In this document: positions 17,699 through 25,926 of the stretch, one piece after another
Numbering within the stretch: the first letter of the stretch is position 1
How the letters are laid out: every line of letters begins with the position of its first letter
NCBI GenBank assembly: GCA_018883125.1
Contig: VEQR01000012.1
Span: 1-51,926, forward strand
From: Candidatus Kapaibacterium sp.
GTDB lineage: Bacteria; Bacteroidota; Ignavibacteria; Kapaibacteriales; Kapaibacteriaceae
DNA: 51,926 bases
Direction of reading: 5' to 3'
Position numbers and translations under genes: made by a program
Notes under the pieces: generated by a model
What the model was told of the DNA's origin: nothing
Database searches by the model: none
What the model saw: the letters and a program-made list of their open reading frames with translations, nothing else

Positions 17699-19197
17699 CC
17701 CCCTGTTGTGTTGTCGATCAAGGACTGGGCAAGCATCCGGAGCGGCAGGGGGCATATCATCTGTTCTGTTGCCCTCTCATGTTCATCGGTGATCCTCGAC
17801 ATGAAGAGACGTACACGGCGCTCATCACTCGTAAACGCCCCGCGGTGAAAGACGACCATCCGCAACAAACTGATAAATCCTCGTAGGGCAGTTGCGCCCT
17901 GAAATCGCAGGTTGCGCGTTGAAAACACTTGGAGGTTGGACATCTTTCGCTCGGCAAGTTCGATCTTTCCTTGCAGGAGATACGTTGTCACCTCATAAAT
18001 CAGGACGATCGGTGCCAGACCCATCTTGTCCTGAAGAAGCAGTTCCACGGAATTCATGATTGACGAGATACGGCTGGTTCCGACTGATATCGGCTTTGAA
18101 TGATAACCAAGAGCGGCACCAAGATTGTAGTATGCTATAACGATCATTTGTCGCTGCTTGTCGAGTGAATCGATATGCTCGGAATCAATCGTCATCCACT
18201 GCATGATCGATTGGTGCGCCCTGTCCCAAGAGCCGCTTCTCATCGCAGCGATCGAACGAAGTCGTGCAATGTCGCATTGCAGATAACCACGATGGAAGTG
18301 TACAGCGTTCACATCCTCAGCTAATCTTAGTGCCGTAGCATATTCTCCAACAGCCAGGAGTGCCTTTACTTGAGCAACCATAAACCATTGTCCCAGCCAT
18401 TGCGTAAGTGAGGGGAGAATCTTCAGTTTCTCCGATACAGTATCAATGACGGCTAATGCCTCTGAATTCTTCCGGTGCACGAGCAGCTGTTGAACTTCGA
18501 GGGCAGAGATATAGATGTCCATTGTAGAATCAGCGAAACCGGCAGCATTCTGGCGTAACTCCGACAACGTACTTCCAAGTTCGAGATCTTTTGACCGATC
18601 GTAAATATGACGCCGATACTCAAGACAGCGCGTCAATTGCTCTTCAGCCTTGCGTCTGCCATTGTCAACGTCACGCCAACGGCGTCGCTCCAGGTCGAAG
18701 CGTACTCGCGTCCGCTCATCGACTGGCCTCTCCTGCATTGCAATGATCAGATCCGCAGCTAGTACAGCAAATGTTGATTCACCGGCACTTGCAGCACGTA
18801 GCAATACCCTACGCACCAGTTCAGCCCCTTCCTGTTGATGACCATGTTGATGCAGCATTATTGCTGACGACAACTGCTGGAAATACAACAGGGAAATTCC
18901 AAGTGATTCATCTGTGCGGATAACACCAGTTGCAGTTGCGACGAGTTCTTCGCAAAGCCTCACCACCAGACGTGATTTACGCGTCTGTGTGCGTTGCCAC
19001 CGGAGCCGGTTTTCGGTAGAATCATCAACCTCCAGTTTCGCAACGCGATGTGATCTCCACACTACGGGGTCGGCAACATCACGTGAAAGAGCTGCAATGA
19101 CGCGTTCCGGAGTTCTTCCGGAGCGCTGTGCAATGACCGTTGCTAAGGCGTCGATCAGATGTGAACCATCCATATGTCTCTTATCAGAATACAACAT
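17689..19197 (-). CDS. Uncharacterised helical-repeat-like protein
   Basis: I do not recognise this 502-residue protein. It has no signal peptide or membrane segment and is predicted largely alpha-helical, with Ala/Leu/Arg-rich amphipathic stretches repeating at roughly TPR length through the central part (for example SEALAVIDTVSEKLK, VKALLAVGEYATALRLAEDVN and KIELAERKMSNLQV). A cytoplasmic TPR-like scaffold is the best description. The N-terminus (DALATVIAQRSGRTPERVIAALSRD) is not repeat-like. ATG 19197 is used; ATG 19173 is an alternative. The gene stands alone between a terminator hairpin and a convergent neighbour. Confidence 0.65.
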   Translation of the reverse strand: MLYSDKRHMDGSHLIDALATVIAQRSGRTPERVIAALSRDVADPVVWRSHRVAKLEVDDSTENRLRWQRTQTRKSRLVVRLCEELVATATGVIRTDESLGISLLYFQQLSSAIMLHQHGHQQEGAELVRRVLLRAASAGESTFAVLAADLIIAMQERPVDERTRVRFDLERRRWRDVDNGRRKAEEQLTRCLEYRRHIYDRSKDLELGSTLSELRQNAAGFADSTMDIYISALEVQQLLVHRKNSEALAVIDTVSEKLKILPSLTQWLGQWFMVAQVKALLAVGEYATALRLAEDVNAVHFHRGYLQCDIARLRSIAAMRSGSWDRAHQSIMQWMTIDSEHIDSLDKQRQMIVIAYYNLGAALGYHSKPISVGTSRISSIMNSVELLLQDKMGLAPIVLIYEVTTYLLQGKIELAERKMSNLQVFSTRNLRFQGATALRGFISLLRMVVFHRGAFTSDERRVRLFMSRITDEHERATEQMICPLPLRMLAQSLIDNTTGGPR

Positions 19198-19254
19198 TCA
19201 TACCGTCACCTAATTTGTCAAATGATCTTCAACTCGTTTGGGCCAGAAACACAC

Positions 19255-19285
19255 AAGGGGCGGCCCACTATGTGGATCGCCCCTT
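19255..19285 (-). terminator. Terminator hairpin after the CAP-domain gene
   Basis: AAGGGGCG (19255-19262) pairs with CGCCCCTT (19278-19285), and CCAC/GTGG extends the stem inside the loop. On the minus strand the stem follows the CAP gene by about 30 bases and is followed by GTGTGTTTC. It also insulates the next minus-strand gene at 19197. Confidence 0.65.
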
Positions 19286-19316
19286 TGGGTATGTGAAACT
19301 ACTTGCGGACTACTGA

Positions 19317-21089
19317 CTACTGCTTGATAAACGGTAGTGAAATCGCCGTACCCGATGATGCCATCAAGCTAACGGTATATGCTCCCGGGGCAAGACCGTT
19401 GGTTGCGTCGAGAGAAATCCGGCTTCGACCCGCAGCAACGCTTACGGAGGTCTCTACGACTTGCTGTCCACTAAGGTTATGAACACGAATTGATACCACC
19501 TCGTCCGTGATACACGAGAACGAGATCCAGAGTTGATCTGTAACCGGCTGCGGTGTGACGAGTGCGGCAAAACCCCCATCTTCCAGTTCGTCGACGCTTG
19601 TAACGCTCATGGTAAACGCCAGCGGTGTGGACCACCCACTCATTCCACAGGCATTCTTCGGACGAACCTCCCATGTGAAGTTTCCGGAGCCGATATCAGA
19701 GGCCTTTACGTTCCGGTAGTTGTTTGCAACGGCTGTATCCTCAACAACAACACTGAACGGTGATTCAGCCTTCTTGACACGGAAATGATAGGCTGTTGCT
19801 TCGGCTGCGGCCGACCAGGTGAACGACACGTTGTCGTTCGATCCAGCTAATGTCTGTCCCTTGGGGGAAGTCCCGGCCGACGATGTCGGCATCTTTCCGC
19901 CTGTAGTGAAGGAGAACACAGATGACCACGTACCAGCGCCTACGTCGTTCTTGCCTTGGACACGCCAAAAGTACTTTGTGTTGCAGGCAGGGACCGTTAT
20001 CGACGCATTGCGCACGGTGACTTCTCCTTGGGCAATGATGCCCGAAGCAGAGAATTGCTGATCCTTCGATACTTGGTAAACATAGCGGTCAGCTTGCGCC
20101 GATGTACCCCATTCGAGCAGCACCGTTGGTGTGACGTTGGTAGCGTTATTCGTCGGCTTTGATAGCGTCACCACTCCGGGACCGGCTGAGGCCGGCACAA
20201 AATCAACCTTCACGTTTTCACCCGTAAGGTCCACCGTCTTGGAGATATTGGCAGGCAAGCCACCACCCGAGGCGATGATCGTTACCGAACCAGCACCGGA
20301 ATATGGGATGGCAAATCCACCGGACGTGCTTGATGTAGCGTAATAGGTGCCACGCGATGGTTTAACCATGACGCCAGAAACACCTTCGCCGATGTCGTAG
20401 AAGTTATTGCGGTTCTTGTCGATGTAGACAACGCCAACAATGTACCGCTGCGAGCGCACACCAAAATCCTGCGTCACAACGTAAGGACCAACCCAGCCCT
20501 GAGAAAGCCCCTTGCCATTAAAGGTGATGCCGATTCCGATCTCTGTGTACACCGAGTTGTTGAAATTCATGATGTTACTGCGGTGGCCGAGAACCTTCTG
20601 GTTCTCTTCACCCCAGTCCACGTTCAGACCACAGTGACCGTGCCATACAGATTCGCTGTATGCAGCTACATTCTCACCATACATGCCCATTGACGCATAA
20701 CCAACCTTCGAATAGCGCTGACCAAGTTCGTCTCCATTGGAACTCGTGTGACCCTGGAAATTCTTCTCGTCCATGTCTCGTGTGTGGTTGCGAGCGGCTT
20801 CGATAAGATCGGGATGAAAGGCAAGGGGCGGGCGTTGTGGATACGTGGTAAATGCCTGCTTGGTCTTTACCTTGTCAATCTGGAAATACGAGTAGGCACC
20901 CTGAACCGCTTGGTCCTGAGTATCCATCAGGCGAGCCCCTTCCTCTGCCGGATTTGATCGAGCACGGTTGATGAACTCGAGCATCAGCTGTTCTTCTGCA
21001 GTCGGATCGCCGTGACTGTAGGCCTGAGACCGAACGAGAATCGGTAGGGTTGTCGCTATGAGAAAAGCGAGGAAGGCAATGTTCTTCAT
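19317..21089 (-). CDS. Secreted CAP/SCP-domain protein with fibronectin-like repeats and T9SS sorting domain
   Basis: The 590-residue protein has a signal peptide (about 1-22). A CAP (SCP/PR-1) domain at about 30-210 shows NHTRDMDEKNFQGHTSSNG, GENVA and GHRSNIMN. An SdrD B-like/carboxypeptidase-regulatory beta domain at about 215-300 (DKNRNNFYDIGEGVSGVMV) precedes two fibronectin type III-like domains at about 305-400 and 405-495. The C-terminal T9SS type A sorting domain (about 510-590) contains PQPVTDQLWISF, NLSGQQV and LAPGAYTVSL. It is expected at the cell surface or outside the cell. CAP domains have varied roles, so function is unassigned. The ATG overlaps the SDR stop region (TAAATG), suggesting translational coupling. 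Confidence 0.88.
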   Translation of the reverse strand: MKNIAFLAFLIATTLPILVRSQAYSHGDPTAEEQLMLEFINRARSNPAEEGARLMDTQDQAVQGAYSYFQIDKVKTKQAFTTYPQRPPLAFHPDLIEAARNHTRDMDEKNFQGHTSSNGDELGQRYSKVGYASMGMYGENVAAYSESVWHGHCGLNVDWGEENQKVLGHRSNIMNFNNSVYTEIGIGITFNGKGLSQGWVGPYVVTQDFGVRSQRYIVGVVYIDKNRNNFYDIGEGVSGVMVKPSRGTYYATSSTSGGFAIPYSGAGSVTIIASGGGLPANISKTVDLTGENVKVDFVPASAGPGVVTLSKPTNNATNVTPTVLLEWGTSAQADRYVYQVSKDQQFSASGIIAQGEVTVRNASITVPACNTKYFWRVQGKNDVGAGTWSSVFSFTTGGKMPTSSAGTSPKGQTLAGSNDNVSFTWSAAAEATAYHFRVKKAESPFSVVVEDTAVANNYRNVKASDIGSGNFTWEVRPKNACGMSGWSTPLAFTMSVTSVDELEDGGFAALVTPQPVTDQLWISFSCITDEVVSIRVHNLSGQQVVETSVSVAAGRSRISLDATNGLAPGAYTVSLMASSGTAISLPFIKQ

Positions 21090-21800
21090 TTACAGATCTC
21101 CGAGTTGGGGACGAATTGTCAGTTCTTCGACAAGGAATGTTGGATTATCAAGGGTGAAAATTACCGATTCCACCATTTGGGCGACGTCATCCGGATTGAT
21201 CATTCTTTCGCCGTGCTCGGCGAGCATAGCTTCTGACCAGATTCCTGTAGCCGTTGCGCCTAGAATCACGTCAACGACCTTGATACCATGATGGCGTACC
21301 TCTTGACGAAGGCTACGAGTTGCTGCTAAGAGTCCGGCCTTGGATGCTGCATAGCCCGTACATGAGGTAAAGCTCGTGGTGGCGGCCACGGAATTCATGG
21401 TGAGAATCATACCACGACGTCGTTCGATCATCGACGGAAGTATGGCTTTTATGCAGCGAATGGCACCGACAAGATTCACGTCGATTTGACGTTCAAATGA
21501 TTCCAGCTGCGTCTCTACGAGCTCGGTGAATTCGGCAATGCCGGCATTGTTCACAAGAACATCAACAGGTCCAAATCGCGCAACAGCATCGCGGTGCAAC
21601 GCAGTGATGGCGTTGATGTCTGAAACATCGCATTGGCAGACAATGGACCGATCGCGGCCGATATGCTCAGCCATTGCCTCCAATGCCGCCAGATTACGAC
21701 CACTGAGGGTGATCATGCACTGCGGTGGCAATTTCCTAGCGATTGCCGCTCCGAGCCCGGAGCCCGCGCCCGTGATCCAAACATGCATCGGACTAGGCAT
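21090..21800 (-). CDS. Short-chain dehydrogenase/reductase
   Basis: The protein (about 236 residues from this start) is a classical SDR oxidoreductase. It has the nucleotide-binding TGAGSGLG near the N-terminus, NNAG at the end of beta-4, a Ser in MNSVAATTS and the catalytic YAASK. It uses NAD(P)H on an unknown carbonyl or alcohol substrate. Three starts are possible: ATG 21818, 21800 or 21788. The one at 21800 overlaps the preceding stop by 8 bases, and the one at 21788 gives the most typical N-terminus (MHVWITGAG). It belongs to the minus-strand run pyrG - GlmU-like - SDR - CAP protein. Confidence 0.88.
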   Translation of the reverse strand: MPSPMHVWITGAGSGLGAAIARKLPPQCMITLSGRNLAALEAMAEHIGRDRSIVCQCDVSDINAITALHRDAVARFGPVDVLVNNAGIAEFTELVETQLESFERQIDVNLVGAIRCIKAILPSMIERRRGMILTMNSVAATTSFTSCTGYAASKAGLLAATRSLRQEVRHHGIKVVDVILGATATGIWSEAMLAEHGERMINPDDVAQMVESVIFTLDNPTFLVEELTIRPQLGDL

Positions 21801-22950
21801 CCTGCTCACGGATATCATCCAACAACGAGCACATGGATTGGGTAAGCTCCCGTCCCCGTCGATGCATCATCGTCCTGCAGGTGTCTAGAGCCGCTTCACG
21901 TTCGTAGGGAACGCCATTTGACCACACGAAGGAACGACAAGATGAAGCGGACATTCCTTGTGCCATAATATGGCTGCACACTCCATAGACACCACCGGTG
22001 GGTAGAAGAGTGCCGATGGCGGTTCGTGTAAAGTCGCCGATCAAGGAGCCAAGAAACATTCGTTCTGATGACTCGCGTCCCCACGGCATAGTAGGTCGGA
22101 CGTCGTGATAGGTATTTTTTAGGTTTGAAGTGGTCGTGCCGGCACCAAGGTTCACCCACTCGCCAATGACAGAGTGACCGAGAAATCCATAGTGTTGCTT
22201 GTTCGAATATCCGTGCAGAATACTGCACGACACCTCACCGCCAACCTTGCAATACGGACCAACTACCGAGTGAGTAATATGGGAAAGGGGCTTTACCACG
22301 GCATGATCTCCGATGGAACACGGACCCTGCACAACGGCCATTGCGCCGATCTCAGCGTGGCGTCCAATAATCACCGGTCCCTTGGATACGTCGATAACCG
22401 CACTCTGATGAATACTTGCCGTGTGATCAACGTGATGATCAACGAGCTCTGCATCCCATTGAATGCACTCATCAACCGCGTCCAGCAGTTCCCAGAGTCT
22501 GCTGATGCTTCGCCCCTTGACATGAACAACGTCCACGTCTTCCTTGCCAACCGCATCCAGCAGTGGAGAGATCATCGATACATCGGCAGGGGCAGCCGGC
22601 ATGATAGCGCCAATAGCCAGATCATCGAGCATTAACACGCAAGGACGCTTTGAATCTGATGCCTTCTTTACGAGCGATCGCATCTGACCTGGCGAGAGCA
22701 GAACGGAGGCCACGACCACCAGAAGTGGCGCGCCTTCTCGGAGATCAATCCGAGGATGACGCTCGCTGAACACGTCGAGCTGCTTACCTCTCGGCGAATG
22801 TACCGATATAAGGTCATCGCCAACTACGCGCTGCCAACGCTCATAGACGGAGAGGAAGCCCGATCGTAACTCCCACGCAGGGTGCGTCAGAGCAAATGGA
22901 TACAGCTCATCAGCGTTCTCGTTTTCTATGAGAAGAACCAACGGTGACAT
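21793..22950 (-). CDS. GlmU-like putative sugar nucleotidyltransferase/acetyltransferase
   Basis: The 385-residue protein matches the Bacteroidota GlmU-like family (putative UDP-GlcNAc diphosphorylase/GlcN-1-P acetyltransferase). The N-terminal half (about 1-190) begins MSPLVLLIENENADELYPF and lacks the classical pyrophosphorylase signature. The C-terminal half is a left-handed beta-helix of hexapeptide repeats (VIIGRHAEIGAMAVVQGPCSIG) followed by the GlmU-like block NLGAGTTTSNLKN. It may supply activated amino sugar for the envelope. ATG 22950 is preferred, 4 bases after the pyrG stop; the open frame extends to 23004 inside pyrG without family support. Whether both catalytic activities remain is uncertain. 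Confidence 0.82.
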   Translation of the reverse strand: MSPLVLLIENENADELYPFALTHPAWELRSGFLSVYERWQRVVGDDLISVHSPRGKQLDVFSERHPRIDLREGAPLLVVVASVLLSPGQMRSLVKKASDSKRPCVLMLDDLAIGAIMPAAPADVSMISPLLDAVGKEDVDVVHVKGRSISRLWELLDAVDECIQWDAELVDHHVDHTASIHQSAVIDVSKGPVIIGRHAEIGAMAVVQGPCSIGDHAVVKPLSHITHSVVGPYCKVGGEVSCSILHGYSNKQHYGFLGHSVIGEWVNLGAGTTTSNLKNTYHDVRPTMPWGRESSERMFLGSLIGDFTRTAIGTLLPTGGVYGVCSHIMAQGMSASSCRSFVWSNGVPYEREAALDTCRTMMHRRGRELTQSMCSLLDDIREQDA

Positions 22951-22954
22951 GCGC

Positions 22955-24565
22955 TTAAACCTGCTCCGACGATAGCGTCCGTGCTGCCTTGATGAATGCC
23001 ACAAAAAGGGGATGTCCAGTTACCGCACGGGACTTCAATTCCGGGTGGAACTGCACCCCAACAAACCAGCGGTGAGATGGTATCTCCACGATCTCCACCA
23101 GACGACCATCAGGTGAGGTCCCTGAGATCTTCAAACCCGCATCCACGAAGGCCTGCCGAAAATCATTGTTGAACTCGTAGCGATGGCGGTGACGTTCGCT
23201 GATGTGTTCTGACTTGTAGGCGTTATAGGCGCGTGACTTGCGCTCCACGTGACACGGATACGCACCAAGTCTCATCGTGCCACCCTTGTCGGTGATGGTG
23301 CGCTGCTCCGGAAGAAGGTCGATAACGCTAAAACGATTTTTCTTGAATTCCGATGAGTTGGCAAGGGGCATCTGGAGCACATTTCGGGCGTACTCGATAA
23401 CGGCACACTGCATACCAAGACAGATACCAAAAAACGGTACGTTGTTAGTACGAGCCCACGTAATACAGTTGATCTTGCCTTCGATGCCACGATGTCCGAA
23501 GCCAGGTGCGACAAGAATTCCGTTGACACCGGCAAGTGCCTCGTTCACATTGTCCCCATTGATCTCCTCGGAGTCAACCCAGCGAATGTTCACTCTAGTG
23601 TCATTGATGGCACCGGCGTGAGTTAAAGCCTCCAAGATGGACTTATAGCTATCGGGATACTTATTGTACTTGCCAACAAAGGCGATCTCGACACCATGTC
23701 TGGGCGATTTGATCCGATGGACAAACTTTGCCCATGTATCGAGATCCCGCTTTGATCGTTTGAGCCGGAGCTTTTCGCAGATGATGGTGTCAAGCTCATG
23801 CCGAGCAAACAACATCGGTACTTCATAGATCGTTGAGGCATCAAGTGCTTCGATCACTGAACGTTCTTCGACATTACAGAACAGAGCGATTTTCGACCTG
23901 ATGTCCTTACCCAACTTGACTTCGGCACGGCAGAGAAGGACATCCGGCATGATGCCGAATTCCATAAGAGTCTTCACCGAATGCTGCGTCGGCTTGGTCT
24001 TGAGCTCACCGGCGCTCTTGATAAACGGCACATACGTCAGGTGAATGTCCATGGCATTGCCGGCACCGACGTCATGCTTCAACTGACGACAGGCTTCAAG
24101 GAAGGGAAGGGACTCAATGTCTCCGACCGTTCCGCCGATTTCGATGATGATTATATCATACTTGCCATCGAACGCGCGCATCCGGTGCTTGATCTCATCG
24201 GTGATGTGAGGGATTACCTGAACCGTTTTGCCCAGATATGCCCCCTGACGTTCGCGCATGATGACGTCGTAGTACACCTGTCCCGCGGACGACGTATTGA
24301 GTTTGGACATGTTCTCATCAAGGAACCGTTCGTAGTGTCCAAGATCGAGGTCTGTTTCCGCACCATCATCGGTTACGTAGACCTCGCCGTGCTGATAGGG
24401 ATTCATTGTCCCCGGATCAACATTTATATACGGATCCATCTTCAGCACGGTAACGGAAAAGCCACGCTGACGCAGTAGAAGGCCGATGGAGGAAGATGCA
24501 ATGCCCTTTCCGAGAGAGGAAAGAACGCCGCCCGTAATGAAGATGTACTTCGACGTCTTCGGCAC
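22955..24565 (-). CDS. pyrG: CTP synthase
   Basis: The 536-residue enzyme makes CTP from UTP, ATP and glutamine. The synthetase domain starts with [17 protein letters not shown] and continues [22 protein letters not shown]. The class I glutamine amidotransferase domain has nucleophile Cys382 in GICLGMQ and His507/Glu509 in QFHPELK. Length and motifs are normal. The start is GTG at 24565; no upstream in-frame ATG fits the family. It leads a minus-strand run with the GlmU-like, SDR and CAP genes, though only the GlmU-like gene has an obvious nucleotide-related function. Confidence 0.98.
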   Translation of the reverse strand: MPKTSKYIFITGGVLSSLGKGIASSSIGLLLRQRGFSVTVLKMDPYINVDPGTMNPYQHGEVYVTDDGAETDLDLGHYERFLDENMSKLNTSSAGQVYYDVIMRERQGAYLGKTVQVIPHITDEIKHRMRAFDGKYDIIIIEIGGTVGDIESLPFLEACRQLKHDVGAGNAMDIHLTYVPFIKSAGELKTKPTQHSVKTLMEFGIMPDVLLCRAEVKLGKDIRSKIALFCNVEERSVIEALDASTIYEVPMLFARHELDTIICEKLRLKRSKRDLDTWAKFVHRIKSPRHGVEIAFVGKYNKYPDSYKSILEALTHAGAINDTRVNIRWVDSEEINGDNVNEALAGVNGILVAPGFGHRGIEGKINCITWARTNNVPFFGICLGMQCAVIEYARNVLQMPLANSSEFKKNRFSVIDLLPEQRTITDKGGTMRLGAYPCHVERKSRAYNAYKSEHISERHRHRYEFNNDFRQAFVDAGLKISGTSPDGRLVEIVEIPSHRWFVGVQFHPELKSRAVTGHPLFVAFIKAARTLSSEQV

Positions 24566-24613
24566 AGGACACCCAGAAATTGATCGGAAATCGGTTCGGT
24601 GTCAACGCCGCCG

Positions 24614-24625
24614 TCACGATCGTGA
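24614..24625. promoter_or_regulatory. Perfect palindrome in the pyrG/SBP divergent region
   Basis: TCACGATCGTGA is a perfect 12-base palindrome in the 134-base gap between divergent pyrG and the sugar-type binding protein gene. It lies about 75 bases before the plus-strand ATG. It could be an operator for either side; no regulator is identified. Confidence 0.35.
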
Positions 24626-24687
24626 TAGGCTGCCAGGACGGGCTCAAATCTACGCACAAAGACGGACATTCCTGTGGTCACATTACG

Positions 24688-24695
24688 TAGTTTCG
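24688..24695 (+). promoter_or_regulatory. TAGTTTCG promoter-like box
   Basis: This is a one-base variant (TAnnTTCG) of the -7 element. It stands four bases before the ATG at 24700, the same spacing as at 8900-8907 and 36857-36864. Confidence 0.4.
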
Positions 24696-24699
24696 AATC

Positions 24700-25926
24700 A
24701 TGATCCTCATTCATCTCTACCGTTTGTTAGCATCAGCGTTCTGCTTCGGCATAATGGTACTGATTGCAGGTTGTTCAGGGGGCTCGGCTGACGAATCAAC
24801 TTCCCGAACGCTGCGATTCTGGCATTTCTGGAGCGAACCAGGCCACAAGGCCGCGCTACGGGAACTGATCTCATCCTTCGAGAAGGAGAACAACTGCACA
24901 GTCGAATTGACCGAACTGAGCTGGAATGACGGAAAGGCCAAGTTGCAGGCGGCATTCAACTCCGGTGCGCCCCCTGATGTGGTTGAACTTGGATCTGATT
25001 GGGTGGCTCAGTTCTCCGGTTCTGGCGTTCTCGGTGAACTTACGACCATCGACACATCGGCGCTGATTTCCTACGCGCTTGCTCCGGGCAGAGCATCTGG
25101 CAAGTTGTTTGCCGCTCCGTGGATCGTGGACACACGCGTGGTGTATGTGAATACGGCTTTGGTGCCGGGAGGCAAAATCGACTCGACAACGACGCTGCTT
25201 GGACTTCTGGCCGCTTGCGAGATGATTCAGTCTCGCGGGGCTTTTGGCTGGGGTGCAAACGGGGCAGACGCTCATCGGCTCTACAAAAAGATCCTGCCGT
25301 TCATGTGGTCATGTGGAGGCGATATCCTTGACGCGAAGGGCCGTTGTGTGCTGAATTCTCCTGAAAACGTTCGGGCATTTGCGCTCTATGCCGAGTTTGC
25401 CCGCACCGGGATGACCGAAACTCAACGTCAGCTCGATGCAACCTTCATTCAAGGAAAGATTGGTGTCTGGAACTCCGGATCTTGGCTTATCAAAAAGATT
25501 CGCTCTGCAAAGACCCTTTCCGTCGAAGCAATACCATTCCCCGGAGTCGATGGTCGTCCGGGGGTATCCTTTGCCGGTGGCGAGTATCTGGCAAGTTCTG
25601 CTGCATCGAAACAACGCCCGTTGGCTGAGAAGCTGATCACGTATCTCGTTAGTGCGCAAACGGCCAAGAAGTTCTGTATGAGTATTCCCGAAGCCGGTTT
25701 CCCGGCCGCAGTGGCTGCCTACGATGATCCAGGGTTGATTAATGATCCTCTTAAGGCCGTTTTTGCGCGCCAGTTGCGATCGGCTCGTATGACGCCGGTG
25801 CATCCGCGTTGGCTGGACATTGAATCGGTTCTTGAGAATGCCGTTGTACGCGTTCTACTGGGTGAAGCATCACCCGCCGACGCACTGCGCGAAGCCCACG
25901 ATGAGGTCGTTCAGATCCTGGGCTGA
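24700..25926 (+). CDS. ABC transporter sugar-type substrate-binding lipoprotein
   Basis: The 408-residue protein has a lipoprotein signal with lipobox IAGC (Cys25). The body is a family 1 solute-binding protein (CUT1 type, MalE/UgpB-like): LRFWHFWSEPGHKAALRELISSFEKENN at the start, PDVVELGSDWVAQF, and the C-terminal ILGEASPADALREAHDEVVQIL block. It should capture a sugar or related solute for a CUT1 permease pair. No permease is adjacent, but a CUT1-type permease begins at 51770, 25 kb away. The last 26 bases overlap the start of the next gene. Confidence 0.9.
   Translation: MILIHLYRLLASAFCFGIMVLIAGCSGGSADESTSRTLRFWHFWSEPGHKAALRELISSFEKENNCTVELTELSWNDGKAKLQAAFNSGAPPDVVELGSDWVAQFSGSGVLGELTTIDTSALISYALAPGRASGKLFAAPWIVDTRVVYVNTALVPGGKIDSTTTLLGLLAACEMIQSRGAFGWGANGADAHRLYKKILPFMWSCGGDILDAKGRCVLNSPENVRAFALYAEFARTGMTETQRQLDATFIQGKIGVWNSGSWLIKKIRSAKTLSVEAIPFPGVDGRPGVSFAGGEYLASSAASKQRPLAEKLITYLVSAQTAKKFCMSIPEAGFPAAVAAYDDPGLINDPLKAVFARQLRSARMTPVHPRWLDIESVLENAVVRVLLGEASPADALREAHDEVVQILG

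Noticed and set aside
19213-19223. ATTTG-T-CAAAT palindrome upstream of the 502-residue protein gene
   Set aside because: Short, A/T-rich and likely by chance; no promoter context around it.
25820-25900. Upstream extension of the DUF5686 open frame
   Set aside because: The residues before 25901 lie entirely in the preceding gene and would bury the signal peptide.
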